From a virus: a stretch of 43,170 nt of DNA. The notes beneath the pieces were generated by a model. The model saw only the letters and a program-made list of their open reading frames with translations. It searched no databases and was not told where the DNA came from. Positions 1 to 5,492 of the stretch are shown here, in pieces (the first letter of the stretch is position 1; each line of letters begins with the position of its first letter). The DNA is taken from IMG/VR virus record IMGVR_UViG_3300037193_001703, positions 1 through 43,170 of that record; one strand, given 5' to 3'. The translations under genes were made by a program, and so were the position numbers.

Positions 1-43
1 GCCCTTTCGGCTTCGGCAGGATCTGCAGGACGGCGGCGGTCAT
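1..43 (-). CDS. Small early ORF downstream of cro, cut by the window edge
   Basis: An ATG at 43 overlaps the cro stop codon in the ATGA style seen throughout this genome, and a good Shine-Dalgarno (GGAGG) lies 4 nt upstream of it. Only 14 codons are inside the window (MTAAVLQILPKPKG). If the two window ends are joined as a circle, the frame continues for 14 more codons from 43170 and stops at 43127, overlapping the start of the replicative ATPase by 8 nt, giving a 28-residue peptide. Small proteins with similar starts are common after cro in phages, but no function can be assigned. If the genome is not closed exactly here, the protein could be longer. Confidence 0.5.
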   Translation of the reverse strand, partial: MTAAVLQILPKPKG

Positions 44-300
44 GCTGCCTCCGGCTCACGCCGGGCGAAGTCGTGCACCGGTCGACCCTCCGGGTGCGGC
101 CAATCCGGGTCCGCAACGCGCGCCCACTTCACGTCCGGGCGCAGGCGCTCGCACGGCCAGTCGGGCTTTCCGAGTTCGATCGCAGGGCAGCGCTCAGGCG
201 GGATGCGCCCATTCCAACCGATGACGGTTGGCACCTTCACGCCGGCCAGGCGGGCAACGGCGGTGGGCCCGCCGAGAGCCTTGATGAGGTCGTCTTGCAT
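40..300 (-). CDS. Cro-like repressor, YdaS family
   Basis: An 86-residue DNA-binding protein, divergent from the repressor gene at 376. It carries the recognisable YdaS/P22-Cro pattern: an N-terminal helix-turn-helix segment (GGPTAVARLAGVKVPTVIGW, about residues 9-28), then IPPERCPAIE and LRPDVKW. By family it should be the Cro that switches the phage to lytic growth by binding the operators between it and the repressor gene. An in-frame TTG at 309 would add three residues, but ATG at 300 fits the family start. The proposed promoter (-35 at 332-337, -10 at 309-314, minus strand) puts the transcript start at about 300-302, so the mRNA may be leaderless. Its stop overlaps the next minus-strand start. 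Confidence 0.85.
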   Translation of the reverse strand: MQDDLIKALGGPTAVARLAGVKVPTVIGWNGRIPPERCPAIELGKPDWPCERLRPDVKWARVADPDWPHPEGRPVHDFARREPEAA

Positions 301-308
301 GGGCGCCA

Positions 309-337
309 ATGCTAGGCGAACCTAGCGAAGCGCGCAA
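309..337 (-). promoter_or_regulatory. PR-like promoter for cro and the early minus operon
   Basis: Read on the minus strand, TTGCGC (337-332) and TAGCAT (314-309) are separated by 17 bp. The operator at 312-325 overlaps the -10 by 3 bp and the operator at 335-348 overlaps the -35. The second early promoter at 2219-2247 has the same 3-bp operator/-10 overlap, which supports this otherwise weak -35 match. Confidence 0.6.
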
Positions 338-373
338 GGTATGCCTAGCGTTGTGCCTTGTAGGCTCTCCTAG
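312..373. promoter_or_regulatory. Three-operator immunity region (OR-like)
   Basis: Three copies of a 14-bp dyad with consensus CTAGG-N4-CCTAG lie between cro and the repressor gene: 312-325 (perfect), 335-348 (CAAGG in the left arm, one mismatch) and 360-373 (GTAGG in the left arm, one mismatch). Their starts are 23 and 25 bp apart, about two helical turns. The third ends 2 bp before the repressor ATG, so its occupation should block the repressor's own expression, as lambda OR3 does. The same dyad recurs at 2206-2219 and 2231-2244. Confidence 0.85.
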
Positions 374-375
374 TT

Positions 376-996
376 ATGCAACTTAAGGCACGTCTTGAGG
401 CGGCACTCGCCCGCAAGCCGACCCGCCCAGCCGACCTGGCGCGGATCGCGCGCGTGTCCACCGCGTCTGTCGCTGGCTGGTTTAAGGACACGAAGTCCTT
501 GAAGTCGGAGACTGCTCGGCTTCTTGCCGACTACTTCGGCTGCGATCGCGATTGGCTCGGCTCCGGCCGAGGGTCGCCAGGCTGGCGCACGCCGCAACTC
601 GGATTGGTGGACGAGCTCAACGAGGCTCTGTCGCTCCAGCTGCCGGCCGTGATGCCGGCTGATCCCGCTCAGATCGCCATGGCGATCGGAGACTTGATGC
701 GCGGGTTCGACCAGGCGATCCGCGAGGCGGCGGGGCCGCTCTTCAAGCTGGCGGCGATCCAGCCGGACCGCGCCGCAGAAGTGGCCTTGTCGCTGACTGC
801 GCTGCTGCAGAACGCGGCGAACGATGACGCGATTGCCTCACCGATGGCGCCGCGCGAGGCAGAAGCGATGGCGAGGCGATCTCCAGGGCTTTCACCGGCT
901 CCGGAATCGCCATTGCGACCAGCGAAAAGCCCTGCACGCCCATCAACGAGCAGTGCACCCGCGCCCACTGAAGCTTCTCGGAAGGGACGCGGATGA
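376..996 (+). CDS. CI-like phage repressor without peptidase domain
   Basis: A 206-residue protein with an N-terminal helix-turn-helix (about residues 18-40: ADLARIARVSTASVAGWF, then SETARLLADYFGCDRDWL), typical of phage CI/Xre repressors. No S24/LexA-type autoprotease domain is visible; the middle looks helical and may be an oligomerisation domain. It sits next to the three operators and diverges from cro, so it is the likely lysogeny repressor. From about nt 862 onward the frame loses the G/C-rich third positions of the rest and becomes Ser/Pro/Ala-rich, and it overlaps an opposite-strand gene, so the last 45 or so residues may be a late extension. Lack of a cleavage domain leaves the induction route open. 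Confidence 0.8.
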   Translation: MQLKARLEAALARKPTRPADLARIARVSTASVAGWFKDTKSLKSETARLLADYFGCDRDWLGSGRGSPGWRTPQLGLVDELNEALSLQLPAVMPADPAQIAMAIGDLMRGFDQAIREAAGPLFKLAAIQPDRAAEVALSLTALLQNAANDDAIASPMAPREAEAMARRSPGLSPAPESPLRPAKSPARPSTSSAPAPTEASRKGRG

Positions 997-1345
997 TTCC
1001 CGGCACGATGCCGGCGGCCGGCGAGCCGCGCATCGCGGCCTCCACGGCGCTGATGTTCGTGCAGGCCAGCAGCACGCGACGCCCCAGCGTGAGCGTGTAC
1101 CCATCAAGCCTAGCGTCGCGCGCGAAGTGCGCGATCAGCAGGTGCAGCCGCTCGTACGCCTGGGCGGTCAGCGTGCCGTCCAGTTCGATGCAGGCCCAGC
1201 CGTCGCACGTCGTGACGCGCGCTGCAGCTGGGCCCAGGTTCCATTGGTCGTTCTCGATCACGAAGCTCTCCGCGGGGCGCTCGACTGGCCGCTTGGTGGT
1301 GGAAAGCAGTTGCCATGGGCTCATGATGCGAGGCCGGTAGCTCAT
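743..1345 (-). CDS. Unknown immunity-region protein, convergent with the repressor gene
   Basis: A 200-residue ORF not recognised as any family. Its first 160 or so residues look protein-like (mixed polar and hydrophobic, G/C at third positions), for example the segments VTTCDGWACIELDGTL and AYERLHLLIAHFARDARL. The last 45 residues, in the part antisense to the repressor gene, look like a frame shadow. The 3' end overlaps the repressor ORF by 254 bp tail to tail. Start ATG 1345 was taken; ATG 1324 is an alternative, and neither has a clear Shine-Dalgarno. Lying in the immunity region and reading toward cI, it could be a lysogen-expressed accessory gene, such as superinfection exclusion or regulation. 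That is only inferred from position. Confidence 0.55.
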   Translation of the reverse strand: MSYRPRIMSPWQLLSTTKRPVERPAESFVIENDQWNLGPAAARVTTCDGWACIELDGTLTAQAYERLHLLIAHFARDARLDGYTLTLGRRVLLACTNISAVEAAMRGSPAAGIVPGIIRVPSEKLQWARVHCSLMGVQGFSLVAMAIPEPVKALEIASPSLLPRAAPSVRQSRHRSPRSAAAQSATRPLLRRGPAGSPPA

Positions 1346-1373
1346 GGCGTGAGCGAGCAGAGGGAGGATTTGG

Positions 1374-2129
1374 ATGAAACGCGCATTGCTTGTGACGGTG
1401 GCCGTAATCTCGCTGGCGGGTTGCGCAGCGCGGCGGCCGAATCCTGTGGCGGAAATGGGGTTTCAGCCTATGGCCGCGCGCGTGGAGGACTCGAAGCTTC
1501 CCGCCGTCGGCGTCGTGGCGACAGCCACCGTCGGCTCGTCCATGGTCAGTTCCGCGCGACTGTCGGTCATCGACGCAGTGCAACTGCCGGCCGGGTTACG
1601 GGTCGACGAGGTCTACGCGCCTGATCCCACCGTCTGGCGATACCAAATCAACATCCCGCCCGGCACGTACAAAGCCAACCTGAAGGATCGCTTCGGCGCC
1701 ACCTACTTCAACTTCGGCCGGCAGTCGGTGGCATGGGTGACCGGCGGCAAGGTCTCGCACTCCGAAGCGGTAGTGGCGAACCTCAAGTTCCATCAGTCTG
1801 GCGGCGGGCCGATCTTCGAATGGGCGGTGCCTGGATCGGGCGAGGTGACCAGGGTTGAGCTACCCGCTACCGGGATCGTCCGCGCACCGTCGCAGGAGAC
1901 GGCGGCGGATGGGTTCAAGCGTGAACTGATTTACACAGGGCGAGCTGGCAACGCGGTGAGCATCCTCTACCGGGAATTCGTGAACGACATGGCGCGGCCG
2001 GCCTTCTCCCAGCAGCTGCAGTACGACGTGGGCGCGGACCCTGTCATCGGCTACAAGGGCGCGCGTTTCGAGGTGCTCCGCGCGGACAACATCGGGATCA
2101 CCTACCGGGTGTTGTCGCAGCTCGACTGA
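1374..2129 (+). CDS. Lipoprotein, probable lysogenic conversion gene (moron)
   Basis: A 251-residue protein with a clear lipoprotein signal: MKR start, hydrophobic stretch, lipobox LAGC with the modified cysteine at residue 17. The mature part is not recognised; it has a Gly/Pro-containing PPGTYKANL segment and no membrane helix. A Shine-Dalgarno (GGGAGG) lies 7-8 nt before the ATG. The gene stands alone between the repressor region and the second early promoter and is followed by an intrinsic terminator at 2152-2177. That arrangement is typical of phage cargo genes expressed in the lysogen. A membrane-anchored product would fit surface change or superinfection exclusion, but neither is shown by the sequence. 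Confidence 0.8.
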   Translation: MKRALLVTVAVISLAGCAARRPNPVAEMGFQPMAARVEDSKLPAVGVVATATVGSSMVSSARLSVIDAVQLPAGLRVDEVYAPDPTVWRYQINIPPGTYKANLKDRFGATYFNFGRQSVAWVTGGKVSHSEAVVANLKFHQSGGGPIFEWAVPGSGEVTRVELPATGIVRAPSQETAADGFKRELIYTGRAGNAVSILYREFVNDMARPAFSQQLQYDVGADPVIGYKGARFEVLRADNIGITYRVLSQLD

Positions 2130-2151
2130 AGCTCAGCCGACCCGCCTGACG

Positions 2152-2177
2152 AGCCCGCCGCGCGCGGGCTTTTTCTT
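2152..2177 (+). terminator. Intrinsic terminator after the lipoprotein gene
   Basis: A perfect 7-bp stem, AGCCCGC (2152-2158) with GCGGGCT (2164-2170), has a 5-nt loop and is followed by a T-rich run (TTTTTCTT). It separates the lipoprotein transcript from the early promoter 40 bp further on. Confidence 0.9.
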
Positions 2178-2205
2178 GCCCGCCGAATGCTGGCATCGCG
2201 TTTTG

Positions 2206-2247
2206 CTAGGCACACCTATTGACAGCAAAGCTAGGCACACCTAGTAT
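2206..2247 (+). promoter_or_regulatory. PL-like early promoter with two repressor operators
   Basis: A consensus -35 TTGACA (2219-2224) and a -10 TAGTAT (2242-2247) are 17 bp apart. A perfect CTAGG-N4-CCTAG dyad (2231-2244) fills the spacer and covers three bases of the -10. A second dyad with one mismatch (2206-2219) ends on the first base of the -35. These are the same sites as in the cro/repressor region, so CI and Cro should shut off the + strand early operon from here. The promoter reads into the gene at 2274 and the recombination operon. Confidence 0.88.
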
Positions 2248-2273
2248 TCCCTCCATCCCACACGGAGAGACGC

Positions 2274-2570
2274 ATGCCGCAGACCACCATCGCACCAGCC
2301 GCGCCAACGGCGAAGTGCTCGTACTCCGCCGCCGGCACGTTCGGCCACGAATGCGGCCGACCTGCCGTAATCGCAGGTGCCAAGCCCAGCGACACCGGCG
2401 TGATCGGCGGCGTGTTCTGGAACCTCCGCTGCGCCGACTGCCAGCGGCTCCCTGGCCGCGACAACTGGGGCATCACGCACTGGGAGACCCTGGACGCCGC
2501 GAAGCACGTCAACCGCTGGGACAACGCCGCGCCCGTCGACGAGTGCGCGCACTACCGCTCGGAGGGTTGA
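2274..2570 (+). CDS. Small early protein with paired cysteines
   Basis: First gene of the + early operon, 98 residues, with a Shine-Dalgarno (GGAGAG) before the ATG. Four spaced cysteines (in KCSYSAAGTFGHECGRP and LRCADCQRL) suggest a metal-binding fold, and the C-terminus has another Cys/His pair. No family is recognised. Its position immediately after the repressed PL-like promoter means it is among the first phage proteins made on infection or induction, where host-takeover proteins are often encoded. Confidence 0.75.
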   Translation: MPQTTIAPAAPTAKCSYSAAGTFGHECGRPAVIAGAKPSDTGVIGGVFWNLRCADCQRLPGRDNWGITHWETLDAAKHVNRWDNAAPVDECAHYRSEG

Positions 2571-2573
2571 GCG

Positions 2574-2909
2574 ATGTTCGGCACCCCCGACACCGCGGCC
2601 GCCCTGGCCGCCACGATGGACACCGTGCGGCAGGCCACCGCGCCGCGCCACTTGCTGAACCCCGCCGTGGTCAGCCTGCGCCGCCGTCTCGAAGCCTGGG
2701 AACTCGCCCACCTCCGCCAGCACGCCGCCGAGCAGGCCGAGCGCATCGAACAGCTGGAGCGCGAACTGCGCTGGGCCGACGACAGCGCCGACATGTGGCA
2801 GCGCACGGCCGAGGCGGCGCAGGAGCACCTCGACGGCGCGCACATCGGCATCACGGTCGAAGGCGCCGTCGGGATCGTGGTGGACGACGCGGTCTGGAGC
2901 CCGTCATGA
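2574..2909 (+). CDS. Small early coiled-coil protein
   Basis: A 111-residue ORF starting 3 nt after the preceding stop, with GGAGG 7-8 nt upstream. Residues about 35-85 (RRRLEAWELAHLRQ and RIEQLERELRWADD) form a charged helix with heptad-like leucines, so a coiled coil is likely. No enzymatic motif is seen. The stop overlaps the next ATG (ATGA), indicating translational coupling. Confidence 0.75.
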   Translation: MFGTPDTAAALAATMDTVRQATAPRHLLNPAVVSLRRRLEAWELAHLRQHAAEQAERIEQLERELRWADDSADMWQRTAEAAQEHLDGAHIGITVEGAVGIVVDDAVWSPS

Positions 2910-3151
2910 GCACGGCACTCGACAACCGCTTCTACCGCGAAGCACCGCACACACCAGGACGGATCTGCCACCGGTGCGAGGGCTTCTGCCTGCATCCCGC
3001 TGATCCCCTGCGCGCCGCCGCCGAGCAGTTCCGCGACCAGGTGCTGGCGCTGGCCGCGCAGATGGACCGCGAGGGCAAGCCGCGCACGGCCTGGGAAGTG
3101 CGCCGCGCGCTGGAGCCGCTGATCGACGCGCTGGAAGGGGGTGCAGTGTGA
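2906..3151 (+). CDS. Small CxxC protein
   Basis: An 81-residue ORF beginning at the ATG that overlaps the upstream stop by 4 nt; the longer open frame upstream of this ATG is a shadow of earlier genes. The motif RICHRCEGFCLHP near residue 20 gives three cysteines and a histidine, a possible small zinc site. The C-terminal half is helical (AAAEQFRDQVLALAAQMDRE). Function unknown. It is coupled to the following gene by a GTGA overlap. Confidence 0.7.
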   Translation: MSTALDNRFYREAPHTPGRICHRCEGFCLHPADPLRAAAEQFRDQVLALAAQMDREGKPRTAWEVRRALEPLIDALEGGAV

Positions 3152-3399
3152 AGCGCTCCTACCCCATTGCCCTGCGCGACCAGCCCGTCACCGACGTGGC
3201 GCCGCTGGACGTCAGCCGCTTCCCGCCGAGCACCTTCGGCGACGAGTGCGCCATCGAGGGTCACGTCACGCCTGCCAGCTACGAGGACGGCCTCTGCCCC
3301 GAGGACGACCCCTGGGTGGTGCTGGCCACGCTGATCGGCGCCATCGCCGGGATGCTGCTGTCGATCGCCTTCCCGAACGGCTTCCAGGTCCTGCCGTGA
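3148..3399 (+). CDS. Small membrane protein
   Basis: An 83-residue ORF with GTG start overlapping the upstream stop (GTGA), preceded by a strong GGAAGGGG-type Shine-Dalgarno. A single hydrophobic segment near the C-terminus (VVLATLIGAIAGMLLSIAF) is a likely inner-membrane helix, leaving an acidic N-terminal part outside it. Early phage single-span proteins can act in superinfection exclusion or host inhibition, but this one is unassigned. Confidence 0.7.
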   Translation: MKRSYPIALRDQPVTDVAPLDVSRFPPSTFGDECAIEGHVTPASYEDGLCPEDDPWVVLATLIGAIAGMLLSIAFPNGFQVLP

Positions 3400-3554
3400 C
3401 GCTGGACACCACCCGCCGCTATCCGCGCACCGAGCGCGAGGCCTTCCGCCCGCTCCAGGACACCGGGCTGTCGGGACCGTACCTGCGGCCGGGCCTGCTC
3501 GCCTTCCTCACCCGCGCGCTGCGCGCGCTCCTCGCACCGAAGGGACCGAAGTGA
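3396..3554 (+). CDS. Very small basic early protein
   Basis: A 52-residue ORF with a GTG start in a GTGA overlap with the previous stop; its own stop overlaps the GTG of the nuclease gene, again GTGA. It is Arg-rich in the first half and has a hydrophobic and basic C-terminus (LLAFLTRALRALLAPKGPK). The precise overlaps at both ends are the main support that it is translated. No function is recognised. Confidence 0.55.
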   Translation: MTLDTTRRYPRTEREAFRPLQDTGLSGPYLRPGLLAFLTRALRALLAPKGPK

Positions 3555-4369
3555 ACACCGCAACCATCGAGCGACCGCTCGTCTTCATCCGCGCCAGCTC
3601 GCTCGCCGAGCTCTTCGACTGCCCTGCCCGCTGGCAGGCGAAGTACCTGGACGGCAAGCGCCTGCCGCGCTCGGCGGCGGCGCAGCTCGGCACCGCCGTG
3701 CATGCCGGTACCGCGGTCTTCGACGCTTCCCGCCTGCCGGGTGGCAGCCCCGTCACGGCCAACGACGCAGCCGGCGCCGTGGTCGACGCGATCAACCGCC
3801 CCGAGGATGACGTCGACTGGGACGACACGAACCCGCGCGAGGTCGAACGCATCGCGCTGGCGCTGCACACGAAGTACTGCGCCGACATCGCGCCGAAGCA
3901 GACCTATCTCGGCGTCGAGATCCTGTGCGAGCGCCTGGAGCTGCCGGAGCTGGGCATCGCGCTGACCGGCACTACCGACCGCGTCCGCCGCACGCCGCGC
4001 GGCCACGGCATCAGCGACCTGAAGACCGGCGGCAAGGCGGTCGGCACCGATGGCAAGGCCGTCGTGCAGGGCCACGGCGCGCAGCTCGGCGTGTACGAGC
4101 TGCTGGCCGAGCACGCGATGGGGCTGCCGATCACCGAGCCGGCGCAGATCGTCGGCATGCAGACCGGCAAGACCGCTGTCGCGCAGCGCGTCGGTACCGC
4201 CGAGGTGCCCGACGCACGCGCGGCGCTGGTCGGCACTGAGGAATCCCCTGGCCTGCTCGAGCACGCCTCGCGCCTCATCCACAGCGGCGCCTTCTACGGC
4301 AACCCGAAGAGCTACCTCTGCTCGGCGCGGTACTGCCCGAACCACCCGACGTGCCGCTTCAAGGGCTGA
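3551..4369 (+). CDS. Cas4/RecB-like PD-(D/E)XK exonuclease with probable Fe-S cluster
   Basis: A 272-residue nuclease that probably resects DNA ends for phage recombination. Visible motifs: GTAVHAG (residues 47-53, the RecB-family His), Asp143 in LTGTTDRV, Asp156-Leu-Lys158 in ISDLKTGG, and the QLGVYEL motif after it, which together match the RecB/Cas4 nuclease core. Cys24 in FDCPARW plus Cys257, Cys262 and Cys268 at the C-terminus match the one-plus-three cysteine layout of the 4Fe-4S cluster in Cas4 and AddB. It starts with GTG in a 4-nt overlap. The next gene is a candidate annealing protein, so the pair may be an exonuclease/annealase unit like lambda Exo/Beta. It is not part of a CRISPR locus here. 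Confidence 0.85.
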   Translation: MNTATIERPLVFIRASSLAELFDCPARWQAKYLDGKRLPRSAAAQLGTAVHAGTAVFDASRLPGGSPVTANDAAGAVVDAINRPEDDVDWDDTNPREVERIALALHTKYCADIAPKQTYLGVEILCERLELPELGIALTGTTDRVRRTPRGHGISDLKTGGKAVGTDGKAVVQGHGAQLGVYELLAEHAMGLPITEPAQIVGMQTGKTAVAQRVGTAEVPDARAALVGTEESPGLLEHASRLIHSGAFYGNPKSYLCSARYCPNHPTCRFKG

Positions 4370-4420
4370 CCGTCAGACGCTCACTTCAAACGTCATCACC
4401 ACACGAAGGACCAACGATCC

Positions 4421-5482
4421 ATGGCAACCGCTCAACTCGCCCAGCTCCGCGCCGGGTCCGCTGATCCACTGCAGGCGCTGCTGGCGCAGCCGCACATGTC
4501 GAACTTCGAGCCCGAGGTGTGGCACGCCATGCAGGAGCGCGACAGCGCCCTGGTGCGCGACGAAGTGATGCACGGCGTCGCCTCGCGTGCGTTCGTCTAC
4601 GACTTCAGCATCAAAGGCACGCGCGTCACCGGCGTGTCGGTGATCGGTGCCCGCGAGCTGGCGTCGCAGTACAAGGGCATCAAGTCGCGCATCGTGGCCA
4701 CGGTGGAGAAGCGCGGCGCGCTCTTCATCTTCCGCACCTTCAGCCCGCTGTCCATCGAGACCCGGGTGCTGCACGAGCTGGCCGACGAGACCGACTTCTA
4801 CGAGTGCGTCATGGAGGTGCAGGACATCAAGACCGGCAACTCCATCGAGGTTCGCAAGAAGGAAACGAAGGTCGAGACGAAGCGCGACGGCGGGACCTTC
4901 GAACGGCCGCACTACGACGTGATCGCCGAGAGCAAGGCGTTCCGCAACGGCGTGCTGTCGCTGCTGCCGCAGTCCGTGATCCAAGCCTTCAAGGATCGAT
5001 GCCTGAAAGCCGGCGACGCGTCGCAAGAGGCCACGATCGACCAGCGGCGTGCGCAGGTCGCGGCGTTCGCGGCGCGGCAGGGCATCGCGATCAGCCGCCA
5101 GGCGCTGGCGGACCTGTCCTTCGCTGAGCTCGACGGCTTGGGCGGCGCGGCGCGCGAGAGCGTCGAGTCATTCAAGCGCTCGGCCGCGGCGCTGGGCCTG
5201 ACCGGTGGCGTTGATGCCGGCACCGGCGAGATCCGCCCGACGGCGCCATCGCCTGCTCCCGCCGCGGCAGCACCAGCAGCGCCAACGCCCGCACCAGCAG
5301 CGCAGGCCCAGCGCCAGCAGCAGACCGCCGAGTCGAAGAAGGCCGACGACTGGGCGCCCAGCGAGGAAGAGCAGGCTGCCATCCGCGAACGCGAGATGCG
5401 CGAGGCCGCCAGCGAGCAGCAGGCTAGCCCGGCGCCCGCACCGGCCGGCCGCGGCCGCCGCGTGCAGACCACGGCCGAGTGA
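4421..5482 (+). CDS. Putative single-strand annealing recombination protein
   Basis: A 353-residue protein of a family I do not recognise firmly. The N-terminal two thirds is a compact alternating sheet/helix domain (FVYDFSIKGTRVTGVSVIG; RIVATVEKRGALFIFRTF; VMEVQDIKTGNSIEVRK). It is followed by AESKAFRNGVLSLLPQ, which recalls the 'K-A...A-l-R' helix of Rad52/Sak-type annealing proteins. The C-terminal 110 residues are an Ala/Pro/Gln-rich disordered tail. Being placed between a RecB-like nuclease and an SMC-like ATPase makes an annealase the best guess, but this is inference from context. A 51-nt leader separates it from the nuclease gene. Confidence 0.55.
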   Translation: MATAQLAQLRAGSADPLQALLAQPHMSNFEPEVWHAMQERDSALVRDEVMHGVASRAFVYDFSIKGTRVTGVSVIGARELASQYKGIKSRIVATVEKRGALFIFRTFSPLSIETRVLHELADETDFYECVMEVQDIKTGNSIEVRKKETKVETKRDGGTFERPHYDVIAESKAFRNGVLSLLPQSVIQAFKDRCLKAGDASQEATIDQRRAQVAAFAARQGIAISRQALADLSFAELDGLGGAARESVESFKRSAAALGLTGGVDAGTGEIRPTAPSPAPAAAAPAAPTPAPAAQAQRQQQTAESKKADDWAPSEEEQAAIREREMREAASEQQASPAPAPAGRGRRVQTTAE

Positions 5483-5492
5483 GGCGCGCGCC

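Noticed and set aside
300-309. TTG start at 309 for the cro-like gene
   Set aside because: It would add three residues before the usual family start and would lie within or before the predicted transcription start region; ATG 300 is preferred.
3551-4369. Cas4-like nuclease as part of a CRISPR-Cas locus
   Set aside because: No repeat-spacer array and no other cas gene is present. The gene belongs to a phage recombination operon.
5205-5492. Upstream extension of the SMC-like ATPase frame to 5205
   Set aside because: The extension overlaps the Ala/Pro-rich tail of the preceding gene in another frame and has Arg/Pro/Gln shadow composition. The ATPase fold begins at MKIAHLTV.
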